Source: Clostridia bacterium UC5.1-1D10
Lineage (GTDB): Bacteria > Bacillota > Clostridia > Lachnospirales > Anaerotignaceae
DNA length: 64,000 bases
NCBI GenBank assembly: GCA_001304995.1
Contig: BBZU01000007.1
Location: 1-64,000 of the forward strand
Direction: 5' to 3'
This document shows, one piece after another, positions 46,127 through 56,026 of the stretch. Numbering within the stretch: position 1 is the first letter of the stretch; every line of letters starts with the position of its first letter. Both the position numbers and the translations under genes were made by a program. Under the pieces are notes generated by a model, which was not told where the DNA came from, made no database searches, and was given only the letters and a program-made list of their open reading frames with translations.

Positions 46127-46400
46127 GGGCGTGAAATCTTTGGATTTTGCGATTCAGGGTGTCGAAGGTTGACACCCTGTCGTCAAAGGCTCATTTCATT
46201 CAAGCCTTTGACGAGTAGACAGAAGTCAAAAGCCGAAGTTCCATCAGCTTAACAGCTTTGAAACTTCGGTTTTTCCTTACCGGAAATAAATTCCGGCTGC
46301 GGATTCCGGTTGGGGAACCCTTCGTTCCCCAATCCCTTCTGCGGTCTCAAAACACTGAAAAAATCATTCGGTGCGGGGCGTGAAATCTTTGGATTTTGCG
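46127..46400. repeat. Hairpin-rich segment bounded by 25-bp direct repeats
   Basis: In the 509-bp gap between pgeF and der, the same 25-mer (GGGCGTGAAATCTTTGGATT plus TTGCG) occurs at 46127-46151 and 46376-46400. Between the copies are four or five hairpins: GGGTGTC/GACACCC, CGTCAAAGGCT/AGCCTTTGACG, CCGAAGTT/AACTTCGG with a T-run (a likely pgeF terminator, 46231-46275), and TTGGGGAAC/GTTCCCCAA. No ORF of note. Confidence 0.6.
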
Positions 46401-46514
46401 CCTTTTTCTTTTTTTATAAGGGTATTTGAGGCGGTTTTTGTTGTTCCGGCGTGGACAAGGGAGCTTTTTTTGCGTAAAAAATTTTGTGAAAAAGCCCGGA
46501 AATGTGGGAAAGTA

Positions 46515-46544
46515 TTGTATGTACCGCCTTTTTTATGCTATAAT
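46515..46544 (+). promoter_or_regulatory. Promoter of der-plsY-gpsA
   Basis: TTGTAT (46515-46520), an 18-bp spacer and TATAAT (46539-46544). Confidence 0.65.
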
Positions 46545-46625
46545 ACATAGAATGTGAAAGTGGGGGCGTATGCCCCCTTCTGTATGAAAATGAAAAACAA
46601 TGAAGATAGAGTTGGAGGAAAACAA

Positions 46626-47951
46626 ATGAGCAAACCCATCGTAGCAGTGGTGGGACGTCCCAACGTGGGCAAGTCCACCCTTTTCAACAGGCTGGCGGGC
46701 GAACGCATTTCCATCGTACAGGATACCCCCCGGCGTAACCCGTGACAGAATCTATGCAGACGTAGAATGGCTGAATCACAAATTTACACTCATCGACACC
46801 GGCGGTATGGAAATCGGTTCTGAAGAAATTATCCAGAAACAGATTTTGCAGCAGGCGGAAATCGCCATTGAAACTGCTGACGTGATTCTGTTTGTGACAG
46901 ACGTAAAAGCAGGCGTTACCGACGACGACCGTCAGGTAGCAAACAAACTGCGCCGCACCAAAAACCCGTTGTGCTGGCTGTCAACAAAGTAGACAGCGTA
47001 AAGCGTGATACCATGGATATTTACGAATTTTATGAACTTGCCATCGGCGATCCCATGCCCATTTCCGCAGGTCAGGCACTGGGTCTGGGGGATATGCTGG
47101 ATCAGGTGGTGGCACACTTCCCTGAAGACAGCGACGCACAGGAAGAAGACGACGCAATCAAAGTTGCTATCATCGGCAAACCTAACGTAGGTAAATCCTC
47201 CCTGATTAATAAGATTCTGGGAGAGGACAGACTTATCGTCAGCAACATTCCCGGTACCACCCGTGACGCCATCGACTCTCCAATTGAAGTGGATGGTCAG
47301 AAATATGTGTTCATCGACACAGCAGGTATGCGCCGGAAAAGCAAGATCAAAGAAGAAATCGAACGTTTCAGCATCATCCGTGCCGTTGCTGCCGTAGAAC
47401 GCTGTGACGTTGCCATTCTGGTTATTGACGCCAACGAAGGCATCACCGATCAGGATACAAAGATTGCCGGTATTGCCCACGAAAGAGGGAAAGCGGCTAT
47501 TGTTGCTGTAAACAAATGGGATTCCATCGAAAAAGATGATAAGACCATGAATAAATATCTGAAGGACATCGGCAATGAGCTGGCGTACATGCCTTATGCA
47601 CCCAGAGTGTTCATTTCCGCTCATACAGGCCAGCGTGTAAATCGTCTGCTGGAACTGATTAAGACCGTAAACGAAAACCACGCCCTGCGTATCAGCACCG
47701 GTGTTCTGAACGAAGTTCTGATTGAAGCAACAGCTATGCAACAGCCCCCTGCGGACAAAGGCCGTCAGCTGCGTCTGTACTACATGACACAGGTATCCGT
47801 AAAACCCCCTACCTTTGTCATTTTCGTCAACGAACGGGAACTGTTCCACTTCTCTTACCGCAGATATATCGAAAACCAGCTGCGGGAAGCCTTCGGTTTT
47901 GTGGGCACACCCATTCATTTTATCGTAAGAGAAAAAGGGGATAAGGATTGA
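46626..47951 (+). CDS. der: Ribosome biogenesis GTPase Der (EngA), frame broken twice
   Basis: A double-GTPase protein needed for 50S assembly, 441 aa when reconstructed. Both G domains are present: [12 protein letters not shown] with DTGGMEIGS, and [13 protein letters not shown] with [14 protein letters not shown] and the KH domain at the C-terminus. An extra C in C6 (46726-46731) breaks DTPGVTRDR, and a missing A in A5 (46960-46964) breaks [13 protein letters not shown]. Two breaks in an essential gene strongly suggest sequence error. The start follows GGAGG. Confidence 0.95.
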
Positions 47952-47952
47952 T

Positions 47953-48564
47953 ATGTTTCGACTGATTTGTATTGCCATCGGGTACTGCATCGGCTGTATC
48001 CAGACGGCGTTCATCATGGGCAAGCTCTGCAAAACAGACCTGAGCAAAAAAGGCAGTGGCAATCTGGGTACCACCAATGCCCTGCGTGTGCTGGGTTTTA
48101 AAGCAGGAGCGGTTACATTCATCGGGGATATTTTAAAAGGGGTCGTAAGTTTCATCATTGCCAGATGGCTGTTCCCAGATATGGGAATTCTGGCAGGGAT
48201 TTATGCCTGCGCCGGTACGATCTTAGGACATGATTTTCCTTTTTACCTGCATTTCAAAGGCGGGAAAGGCATTGCTGCCACCATCGGCTTGGTGCTGTGC
48301 ATCGGTTTTACAGAATCCATGCCGCTGATGCTCATTTCCTTTATCATCGGTATTGTGGCAGTGGCATTGTCCGGTTATATTTCTCTGGGCTCCATGCTCT
48401 TTTCCATTGCCATTCCTGTCTGTGCCTTTTTCTTCCAGCTTCCACTGGAAGGGGCGCTGGTGCTGACAGCGCTGACCATTTTGGCGCTGTGGAAACATCG
48501 GGCAAATATCGGAAGACTGCGTGCAGGCAATGAAAACAAGTTTACTTTGACAAAGAAAGTCTGA
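47953..48564 (+). CDS. plsY: Glycerol-3-phosphate acyltransferase PlsY
   Basis: A 203-aa membrane enzyme that transfers acyl groups from acyl phosphate to glycerol-3-phosphate, the first step of phospholipid synthesis. The three conserved cytosolic motifs are visible: GSGNLGTTNALRVLG, GHDFPFYLHFKGGKGIA and LWKHRANIGRL. It lies 1 bp after der and just before gpsA, the usual lipid-synthesis grouping. Confidence 0.95.
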   Translation: MFRLICIAIGYCIGCIQTAFIMGKLCKTDLSKKGSGNLGTTNALRVLGFKAGAVTFIGDILKGVVSFIIARWLFPDMGILAGIYACAGTILGHDFPFYLHFKGGKGIAATIGLVLCIGFTESMPLMLISFIIGIVAVALSGYISLGSMLFSIAIPVCAFFFQLPLEGALVLTALTILALWKHRANIGRLRAGNENKFTLTKKV

Positions 48565-48580
48565 GGAAGGGGAGTTTGTT

Positions 48581-49570
48581 ATGAAAAATGTAGCGGTAAT
48601 CGGTTCCGGCAGCTGGGGCACAGCCCTCGCCATCATTCTGACTAAGTATGACCATCAGGTGAAGATTTGGGCAAGAAGTCAGGCAGCTGTGGACGAAATC
48701 AATAGCAAACACACCAACGAAAAATATCTTCCCGGCGTTACATTGCCGGAAACACTGACAGCCACCACAGACCGTACAGCGGCTCTGGAGGGTGCGGAAA
48801 TCGTCATTTCCGCTGTGCCTTCCCGTGCGGTGCGCCAGACCATGACAGATTTTGCGCCCTATTTCAAACCAGGCACTGTTATCGTCAATGTGGCAAAAGG
48901 TCTGGAGGACGGCAGTCTGCTGCGTCTTTCTCAGGTCATCCAGGAATGTGTGCCCCAGTGCGAAGTATGCGTGCTGTCCGGCCCCAGCCATGCGGAAGAG
49001 GTGGCAAGAGAAATCCCCACCACATGCCTCATTGCTTCTGAAAACGAAGAAGTGGCAAAAATGGTGCAGAAAGAATTCATGAATCCCAAATTCCGCATTT
49101 ACACCAGTGCAGATGTCATTGGCGTGGAAATAGGCGCGGCTCTGAAAAACGTTATGGCACTGGCGGCAGGTATGAATGACGGTCTGGGCTTTGGGGACAA
49201 CAGCAAAGCGGCTCTCATGACAAGAGGCATTGCGGAAATGAAACGTCTGGGCATTGCCATGGGCGGCAAAGCGGAAACATTTGCTGGTCTTTCCGGCATC
49301 GGTGACCTGATTGTTACTTGTACCAGTATGCACTCCCGTAACCGCCGGGCAGGCATTCTGCTGGGACAGGGCAAGAGTCTGGAAGAAACACTGGCAGAAG
49401 TCAAAATGGTTGTAGAAGGTGTCAACACCGTACAGGCGGCTTGTCATCTGGCAGAAAAATACCATGTTGACCTGCCTATCACACAGGCCATCAATGACGT
49501 GCTGTTCCATGGGAAAGATACCCAGACAGCCGTACTGGAATTGATGACAAGAGAAGGCAAGTCCGAATAA
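48581..49570 (+). CDS. gpsA: NAD(P)H-dependent glycerol-3-phosphate dehydrogenase
   Basis: A 329-aa cytosolic enzyme that makes sn-glycerol-3-phosphate, the substrate of PlsY. The N-terminal GSGSWGTALAIIL nucleotide loop, AKGLE, VLSGPSHAEEVA, IGAALKNVMALAAG and GLSGIGDLIVTC motifs are complete. AGGAAGGGG precedes the start. It ends the der-plsY-gpsA operon. Confidence 0.97.
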   Translation: MKNVAVIGSGSWGTALAIILTKYDHQVKIWARSQAAVDEINSKHTNEKYLPGVTLPETLTATTDRTAALEGAEIVISAVPSRAVRQTMTDFAPYFKPGTVIVNVAKGLEDGSLLRLSQVIQECVPQCEVCVLSGPSHAEEVAREIPTTCLIASENEEVAKMVQKEFMNPKFRIYTSADVIGVEIGAALKNVMALAAGMNDGLGFGDNSKAALMTRGIAEMKRLGIAMGGKAETFAGLSGIGDLIVTCTSMHSRNRRAGILLGQGKSLEETLAEVKMVVEGVNTVQAACHLAEKYHVDLPITQAINDVLFHGKDTQTAVLELMTREGKSE

Positions 49571-49597
49571 ATTACATACAAAAATGTCCTTTTTCGG

Positions 49598-49655
49598 GCA
49601 TCTTCATAAGAAAAAAGAAAGCCAGAATCCATAGTAAGGGTTCTGGCTTTTTTGA
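49598..49655. repeat. Intergenic hairpin repeat, copy D (inverted), acting as terminator
   Basis: CTTCATAAGAAAAAAG (the complement of the TTTTCTTATGAAG end of copies A-C) followed by a hairpin AAAGCCAGAATCC/GGGTTCTGGCTTT (49618-49652). It lies between convergent gpsA and the MFS gene. The flank GGGCAT continues the similarity on the left. Confidence 0.65.
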
Positions 49656-49669
49656 TGTAGATTTTTGCC

Positions 49670-50833
49670 TTATTCCGCAGTGCAGTGTCTGCCTTTTTCC
49701 GTCAGGATGGTCATGCACAGGGCAAAGACCAGAAGCAGCACAGGATACAGCCCCATGGAGATTTTTTCCGACAGAAAGCCGGATACAGGAGGCATGGTGG
49801 TGCTGCCCAGATAAGAAATTGCCATTTGGGTGCCCATGAGGGATTGGGATAGGGATTTTCCAAACCGTTGGGGTGTGGCGTGGAGCAGGCTGGGATAAAT
49901 GGGGGCGCAGCCCAGCCCTGTGAGAATCAATCCCACACAAAGGAACAGATTATGCAGAGGCAGGAGCAGCAGGATAATGCCCACAATGGCAGTACCTTCC
50001 CCCAGACGCACCATGGTGTCATCGGAAAACCGCAGGGTGAGAAAACCGCTGAAGAACCGTCCGGCAGTGATGCCCAGATAAAACAGGGAAATCCATTTTG
50101 CGGCAGTTTCAGGGGAAATGCCCCGGACAGCCACCATATAACTGCTGCCCCAAAGACCTGTGGTCAGTTCTAGTGCGGAATAGAAGAAAAATGCCGTCAG
50201 AGCCGCTTTGACGCCGGGACGTTTCAGCAGTTTTCTCCACTGGGGCGTCTGTGGACGGACAGTTTCGCCGCCGGAAAGGGGCAGTTCCTGTTTTTTCCAC
50301 AAAGGCAGGGACAGAAGCAGGATGAGGGTCAATGCCATTTGCAGGAAGGAAATGGTGCGGTAGCCTGCCTGCCAGCCCATGCCGCGGCTCAGACATAAAC
50401 CCATGATGTAAGGTCCGCCTGTGGCACCAATGCCCCAAAAGCAGTGGAGCCAGCTCATATGCTTTGCTTTGCAGTGGAGGGCAACGAAGTTGTTCAGAGC
50501 AGCGTCTACGGAGCCAGCCCCCAGACCGTAGGGAATTGCCCAAAGACAAAGGACAAGGAAACTATCGGAAAGGGAGAAGCCCAGAAGGGCAAGGGCGGTC
50601 ATGGCAACACTGCACATGGTGACGCCGCCTGTACCGAACCGCTGGATGACCCGATGGCTCATAAGGCTGGATAGGATGGTACTGGCGGTAATGAGAAAGG
50701 AAATGACACCGCCCAGAGAGAGGGAAACCCCTAGACTTTCCTGCATTTGGGGCCATGCGGAACCCAGCAGGGAATCCGGCAGTCCCAGTGAAATAAACGA
50801 TACATAAATTAGTGCCAGAAGCAATGAAAACAT
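49670..50833 (-). CDS. MFS family transporter
   Basis: A 387-aa membrane protein with about 12 hydrophobic segments. The N-terminus (YVSFISLGLPDSLLGSAWPQ) and the loop between segments 2 and 3 are typical of sugar- or fucose-permease-like MFS members (FucP/YfkF type). The start at 50833 is set by GGAGG on the minus strand. It is divergent from an AraC regulator that probably controls it; the substrate is unknown. Confidence 0.85.
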   Translation of the reverse strand: MFSLLLALIYVSFISLGLPDSLLGSAWPQMQESLGVSLSLGGVISFLITASTILSSLMSHRVIQRFGTGGVTMCSVAMTALALLGFSLSDSFLVLCLWAIPYGLGAGSVDAALNNFVALHCKAKHMSWLHCFWGIGATGGPYIMGLCLSRGMGWQAGYRTISFLQMALTLILLLSLPLWKKQELPLSGGETVRPQTPQWRKLLKRPGVKAALTAFFFYSALELTTGLWGSSYMVAVRGISPETAAKWISLFYLGITAGRFFSGFLTLRFSDDTMVRLGEGTAIVGIILLLLPLHNLFLCVGLILTGLGCAPIYPSLLHATPQRFGKSLSQSLMGTQMAISYLGSTTMPPVSGFLSEKISMGLYPVLLLVFALCMTILTEKGRHCTAE

Positions 50834-50924
50834 AAAAATACCTCCAAAAAGTAAGCAGTCTGTCTTTTTTCGCAAAAACAGTCTGCAAAAATACGTACTC
50901 TATTAAAATACCGCCGGAAAAGGC

Positions 50925-50953
50925 TTGATGCAATCAATATATAGACGTATACT
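50925..50953 (+). promoter_or_regulatory. Promoter of the araC-type gene
   Basis: TTGATG (50925-50930), a 17-bp spacer and TATACT (50948-50953). Confidence 0.7.
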
Positions 50954-50979
50954 ATAAAAAAACGGACAGGAGGGGTAGT

Positions 50980-51875
50980 ATGTCATTGGATGCCTGTGAT
51001 GTAAACGTCAATCCCAGACAAATGGAACTGCGTCCCCATGGCACGGCGGATTTTCCCTGCGGCGGCTATGATACCCAAATTCGCATCGGTGAAAAAGGCG
51101 GCGTTGCCTGGCATTGGCATGAAGAAACGGAAATACTATATGTAACGGAAGGTAGTGTGGAAGTATTCCTACCTGACATGCGCTGGACTCTTTCCAAAGG
51201 CGAAGGGGCTTTTATCCATGCCAATGTGCTTCATAGCATACTGGCGGCAGGCGAGGGCGGCAAAATCCGCTCTGCTGTATTCCATACCCGGCTCATCAGC
51301 GGCGGACAGGATACGGTTTTCAGAAAAAATATATTGCTCCTCTGCTGGCTTATGGCGGCATCAAAGGGCTGCCTTTGACAGGAGCGGAAGAATGGCAGAA
51401 AGAAATGCTGGCGGAAATCAAGGAAATTGTCCGCTTTCTGGAGAAAAAAGAAGAAGGCTATGAATGGGATGTGCGGGATACGCTGGGACGCTTGTGGCGG
51501 AATCTCTATGCCCATACAAAGCCTGTGGAAGGCGGAAACAGCCGGAAAACCATGGATGCCCAGCGGCTGAAGAGCATGCTGGAACTGATTCAGAAAGAAT
51601 ATAACGAACCTTTGGATTTGGCACAGATTGCCAAAGCGGCAAACATCGGGGAGCGGGAATGTCTGCGGTGCTTCCATCGCACCATCGGCATTTCCCCTTT
51701 GCAGTATCTTTTGCGGTATCGTATTTCTCAGGCGGCTCTTTTGCTGCGGGAAACCAATCTGCCGGTGGCGGAAGTGGGCATGCGCTGCGGTTTTGACAGC
51801 CCCAGCCATTTTGCCCAGACCTTCCGCAAATATTTTTCCATTACACCAAGCGCTTATCGGAAAGGGAAAATTTAA
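50980..51875 (+). CDS. AraC family regulator with cupin sensor domain, frame broken once
   Basis: A 298-aa regulator when reconstructed. The N-terminal cupin (GVAWHWHEETEILYVTEGSV, HANVLHSIL) probably binds a small ligand; the C-terminal double HTH is typical (LDLAQIAKAANIGERECLRC, EVGMRCGFDSPSHFAQTFRK). The frame breaks at an A6 run (51324-51329) that needs seven A (FRKKYIAPLLAYGGIKGLPL). GGAGG precedes the start. It is divergent from the MFS gene and upstream of the hydrolase/acyltransferase genes, either of which could be its target. Confidence 0.88.
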
Positions 51876-51887
51876 GGGGGAAGGAAA

Positions 51888-52082
51888 ATGCTTTTGGTGA
51901 TGAAGATTGTATACGTCGTTTTTGCGGCAGTCATGGTCTTTTTCCCAAAAAAGATTTGGGATATATTTTACGGTAATTTCAGCGAAAATGCAGAGCCAAA
52001 GTATGCCATGCTTATGGCATATCGTGCGGCTGGTATTATAGCCCTTGTGGTATTTATCATAAAAGGTATTTGGGGAAGCTAA
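51888..52082 (+). CDS. Small membrane protein (DUF6199-like)
   Basis: A 64-aa protein with two membrane helices joined by a short loop containing FPKKIWDIFYGNFSENAEPK; the pattern resembles DUF6199, a tentative match. It lies 12 bp after the AraC gene behind AAGGGGGAAGG and 14 bp before the hydrolase gene, so it is part of the same transcript. Confidence 0.65.
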   Translation: MLLVMKIVYVVFAAVMVFFPKKIWDIFYGNFSENAEPKYAMLMAYRAAGIIALVVFIIKGIWGS

Positions 52083-52096
52083 GGGGGGAGAAACCT

Positions 52097-53034
52097 TTGG
52101 AAATCAATAAAGTGATGCATGCGGCGCTGAAAGCGCTGTCTTATCCGGACTTGGATGTGAAAAAACATATAAGATCAAACGGCGGCTGGAGGGGATTCGT
52201 TCCGCCCAGCTTTCACCGGAGAAAAATCTTTTTCAAGACTGGCGGGTGCCTTTTGGCAAGACCAGTGTGCCTGTGCGGCTGTTTTTTCCCAATGACAAAG
52301 AAGTGCTGGAGCCCCCTGTGATTCTCTTTTTCCACGGCGGCGGCTGGGTCGTTGGGGACATCAACAGCTATACGAAGGTATGCGCTTCCATGGCGCAGAT
52401 ATTGGAATCGGTGGTCATTTCTGTGGATTATCGTCTGGCGCCGGAGCATAAATTCCCGGCAGCGCCGGAGGATTGCTATCATGTGGCAAAAACGTTGTTC
52501 TGTGATGGTTTTCCTTTTCCGGCGAAACCGGAGGAAATCACCCTTATGGGCGATTCTGCCGGCGGCAATCTGGCGGCAGTGGTATCTCAAATGGCAAGAG
52601 ACCGGGGAGAATTTGAGGTAAAACAGCAGATTTTGCTGTATCCTGCCACATTCAATGACCATACGCCTGCATCGCCTTTCCCTTCTGTGGTGGAAAACGG
52701 TACAGATTATCTTTTGACCTCCAAACGGGTCTGCGACTATATGGAATTGTATGAGTCCTCTCCGGCAGATCGGCAAAATCCTTATTTTGCGCCCCTTTTG
52801 GCGGAGGACTTTACCAATCAGCCCCGTACCCTTATTCTGACGGCGGAATTTGACCCCCTCAGGGATGAAGGGGAAGCCTATGGTGCGGAATTGCAGCGGG
52901 CGGGAAACGACGTGACAGTGGTGCGTATTGCCGATGGGCTCCATGGATATTTTTCACTGCCGCCGCGGTTTGAAGCGGTGCAGGAAAGCTATCGCTGGAT
53001 ACAGCAATTCCTGAAAGGAGGAGAGCCTTTGTGA
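52097..53034 (+). CDS. Alpha/beta hydrolase of the hormone-sensitive-lipase type, frame broken once
   Basis: A 312-aa esterase-like protein when reconstructed. The oxyanion-hole motif HGGGW (near residue 80), VDYRLAPEHKFP and the nucleophile elbow GDSAGGNLAA are typical of the HSL family; the Asp in EFDPLRDEG and a C-terminal His (LHGYFSL) complete the triad. The start is TTG at 52097 after AAGGGGGGAG. The frame breaks at an A6 run (52160-52165) that needs seven A (VKKTYKIKRRLEGIRSAQLS). Its stop overlaps the GTG start of the acyltransferase. Confidence 0.85.
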
Positions 53035-54307
53035 GTGATGCAAAGTGGAGCAGGCTGGAAAACGCTGCAAAGATATTTCCGTCCACCACAAGCAGAGAAG
53101 ATACAAAGGTTTTCCGTTTCACCTGTGAACTGACGGAAATGGTGCAGGAAGCACCCTTGCAGGCAGCATTGGAAGAAACACTGGAATTTTTCCCTTTTTA
53201 CCGCTATTCCCTGCGACGGGGGCTGTTCTGGTATTTTTATGAAGAAAGTCGGGAAAAGCCAGTGGTGCGGCAGGAACATCTGCCCCCATGCAGTAAGCTG
53301 TACCATCCTGACCGCCATGGACTGCTCTTTTCCGTGACCTATTATCGGTGCCGCATCAATCTGGAGGTATACCATTCCCTGACAGATGGGACGGGAGCAT
53401 TGGCGTTTCTGCGGATGTTGACCATCCACTACATCAAGCAGGTATATGGGGAAGGCGTTCTTTCCCATGAGGCACTTCGTAACGCGGTGCCTGTGCCGGA
53501 GCGCATGAGCGACAGTTTCGCCCGGTATTACACAGGGAAGAAAAAATATGAGAAACAGAAAGTCAAACGGGCTTATCGGATTTCCGGCATTCGTCTGCCG
53601 GATCATCAGATTCGTGTCATTGAAGGGACAGCGTCAGCATCCCAGATATTACAAAAATCCCACGAATACGGCACCACAGCCAGCATATTTCTTTGCAGTG
53701 TGCTGCTCAGGGCTATCCATGCCCAGATGCCAAAACGGGCGGAGAAATATCCCGTAAATCTGTCGGTGCCGGTAAACCTTCGGAATTATTTCCCGTCGGA
53801 ATCCGCCAGAAACTTTTTCTCTGTCATTACGGTGGGCTATGATTTCGGGAAGAATCCAGATGATTTCGCTTCTGTTATTGCCGCCGTCAAAGAAGGCTTT
53901 GCCAAAGAACTGACGGAGGAAAAAGTCAAGGGCAGGCTCAATGACCTCTGTGCTTTGGAGCATAACCTGTTGACTCGTATGGTGCCTTTGTTTTTGAAGG
54001 ACATCAGTCTGAACATCGCCCATCGGATAGCGGCAAGGGAAATCACTATGGCTTTTCCAATATTGGCCGTGTGGATATGCCGGAAGAAATGGCGCCTTAT
54101 CTGCGGCAGTTCGGCGTATTTGTCAGCACCAAGCGGATGCAGGTATGCCTCTGCTCCTATGGAGATCGGCTTACCATGGGATTTTCCGCGCCTTTCGTGG
54201 ATACCTCCGTACAGCGTCATTTTTTCAGACAGCTGACGGAAATGGGCATTGATGTGGAACTGACGGCAAATGTGCAGGAAGGAGGGAAAGTCCATGCGGA
54301 TCTGTGA
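53031..54307 (+). CDS. Alcohol acetyltransferase/condensation-superfamily protein, frame broken once
   Basis: A 425-aa protein when reconstructed, of the chloramphenicol-acetyltransferase-like/condensation superfamily. The catalytic H115-SLT-D119-G motif (HxxxDG) is present, and LSVPVNLRNYFPSESARNFF matches the alcohol-acetyltransferase group. It should transfer an acyl group to an unknown alcohol or amine. Start GTG with GAAAGGAGG upstream. The frame breaks at 54040-54042, where GGGAAATCAC should read GGGAAAATCAC (ENHYGFSNIGRVDMPEEM). Overlaps both neighbours. Confidence 0.82.
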
Positions 54308-54953
54308 CGCCTGTCATGTGCATGTGCGGGGAAATATGGATCGCTGTCCACTCTGCGGCGCAAAACTGCGGGGAGAGAAAGAAGAAAATGTATTTCCCAG
54401 ATTGCAGATGTATGACCATATGTATCGGAAGATCATGCGTATTTTCCTGTTTTTGTCCGTCATTGCCGTGATGGTTTGTCTGGCGGCAAATCGGGTCTTT
54501 GTACCGGATTTGTTCTGGTCTATGTTTGTTCTGGCAGGGGTGGTTTCCTTCTGGATCAGCCTGTATGCGGCGTGGAAAAAGAAACGGAATATCCCCAAAG
54601 GAATTTTATGGGAAATGACGGTTATTTCCATTCTTGCGGCGGCATGGGATATGGGAACGGGCTGGCATGGCTGGTCGGTAGACTTTATCCTGCCCATCCT
54701 TTGTACGGTGTCCATCGGTATGATGGTAGTCATGGCAAGGTTTTTGCATTTGCAGCTGCGGGAATATGTCATTTATATGCTCATGGAGATTGTATATGGT
54801 CTTGTGGTATGGATTTTACTGCTGACCCATGTGATTCAGTTCATTCTGCCGGCACTGGTCTGCGTGGTTTGCTGCGGTGCTGCATTGGCGGCACTGGTGA
54901 TTTTCCGGTGGGAATTGTTCCATGAGGAGATGCAGAAGCGACTGCATTTTTGA
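54294..54953 (+). CDS. DUF6320 membrane protein with N-terminal zinc ribbon
   Basis: A 219-aa protein: an N-terminal zinc ribbon (CDACHVHVRGNMDRCPLCGA) and about six membrane helices, the layout of DUF6320. In Clostridia such proteins accompany the acetyltransferase and alpha/beta hydrolase seen just upstream. The start follows GGAGGGAAAGTCC and overlaps the upstream gene by 14 bp. It may be the membrane partner of the acyltransferase; that is inference. Confidence 0.78.
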   Translation: MRICDACHVHVRGNMDRCPLCGAKLRGEKEENVFPRLQMYDHMYRKIMRIFLFLSVIAVMVCLAANRVFVPDLFWSMFVLAGVVSFWISLYAAWKKKRNIPKGILWEMTVISILAAAWDMGTGWHGWSVDFILPILCTVSIGMMVVMARFLHLQLREYVIYMLMEIVYGLVVWILLLTHVIQFILPALVCVVCCGAALAALVIFRWELFHEEMQKRLHF

Positions 54954-55015
54954 TATACAGGGGATTTTGTCATGCCGAAAGGCAGGGCGACCAAAAAGAA
55001 TAATAGATAATCAAG

Positions 55016-55058
55016 CGGAGTTTGCGCGATGTAAAAGGGTGGCGTCAAACTCCGTTTT
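55016..55058 (+). terminator. Terminator of the hydrolase/acyltransferase operon
   Basis: CGGAGTTTG pairs with CAAACTCCG, then TTTTTC. Confidence 0.75.
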
Positions 55059-55183
55059 TCATTTTACGGGAAAAATCGTAAAATTTTTCTGTGAAAAAAG
55101 AGAAATGATTTTTTGATAGAATAGCAGAGTATTTTTTCGGGAAGATTCCCAAATAGAAATAGAACAGAAAGGGAGGTCTGCAC

Positions 55184-56026
55184 ATGAAAGAACTCGTTGT
55201 AACAAAAGCAGCTGTCACAACCTATTTGCAGTTTTTGAAAATACAGGAAAAAAGCAAAGGAACACTGGAAAAATATCAAAGAGAATTGCTGGATCTGGCA
55301 AAGTATCTGGCAGGGAAAAAAGTCACCAGAGAAGATTTGGTGGTGTGGAAAGAGGAACTGGAGAAAAGATATAGCCCCGCAGGCGTCAATGGCAGATTGG
55401 TAGCCGCCAATGGATTTTTTTCCTTTTTTGGCAGGTATGATCTGCGGCTGAAATTATTGAAGATTCAAAAAGAGATCTTCATGAGAGAAGAAAAAGAATT
55501 GACTAGGGCGGAATACGGCAGGCTGGTGCGCACGGCGGAAAGAAAGGGAAAAGAACGGCTTTCCTTGTTGATACAGACCATCTGCGCCACAGGCATTCGT
55601 GTTTCTGAACTGGAATTTATCACCGTTGAGGCTGTCAAACGTGGCAGAGCAGAGGTCAATTGTAAAGGAAAGCGACGAGTGATCTTTTTGCCTGCGCGTT
55701 TGCAGAAAAAGCTCAAAGCTTATGCAGCCAAGAAGGGCATTTCAGAAGGGGTTATATTTGCGGCAAAAAGCGGACGCCCCTTGCACCGTGGGAATATTTG
55801 GGCAGAAATGAAAAAACTCTGCAAAGATGCAGAGGTCAGTCCTGAGAAAGTGTTCCCTCACAATCTGCGGCATTTGTTTGCTCGGATTTTTTACAGCTTG
55901 GATAAAGACATCGCAAAACTGGCAGATATGCTGGGACACAGCAATATTGAAACCACAAGGATCTATATTATGGAAAGCGGACGAATCCATCGACAGAAAC
56001 TGGAACGAATGCGACTTGTGTTGTAA
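55184..56026 (+). CDS. Tyrosine recombinase (XerC/XerD-like), catalytic residues intact
   Basis: A 280-aa tyrosine recombinase. It has an N-terminal SAM-like DNA-binding domain (about 1-95) and a catalytic domain with Arg in ATGIRVSEL, a Lys-rich beta hairpin (CKGKRRVIF), H-x-x-R in FPHNLRHLF, His in DMLGHSNIETT and the nucleophile Tyr in TRIYIM. AAAGGGAGG precedes the start. Its stop codon lies inside a 28-bp inverted repeat (56020-56047) whose mate is at 56268-56295, so it is a good candidate to invert the segment between them. A XerCD chromosome-dimer role is less likely given the context. Confidence 0.88.
   Translation: MKELVVTKAAVTTYLQFLKIQEKSKGTLEKYQRELLDLAKYLAGKKVTREDLVVWKEELEKRYSPAGVNGRLVAANGFFSFFGRYDLRLKLLKIQKEIFMREEKELTRAEYGRLVRTAERKGKERLSLLIQTICATGIRVSELEFITVEAVKRGRAEVNCKGKRRVIFLPARLQKKLKAYAAKKGISEGVIFAAKSGRPLHRGNIWAEMKKLCKDAEVSPEKVFPHNLRHLFARIFYSLDKDIAKLADMLGHSNIETTRIYIMESGRIHRQKLERMRLVL

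Noticed and set aside
46726-46964. der as a pseudogene
   Set aside because: Two compensating single-base breaks in runs of an essential gene with all GTPase motifs intact fit sequence error better.
55184-56026. XerC or XerD for chromosome dimer resolution
   Set aside because: The gene is linked to an inverted-repeat segment and a dead paralogue, and no dif-like site was noticed; a local invertase is more likely.
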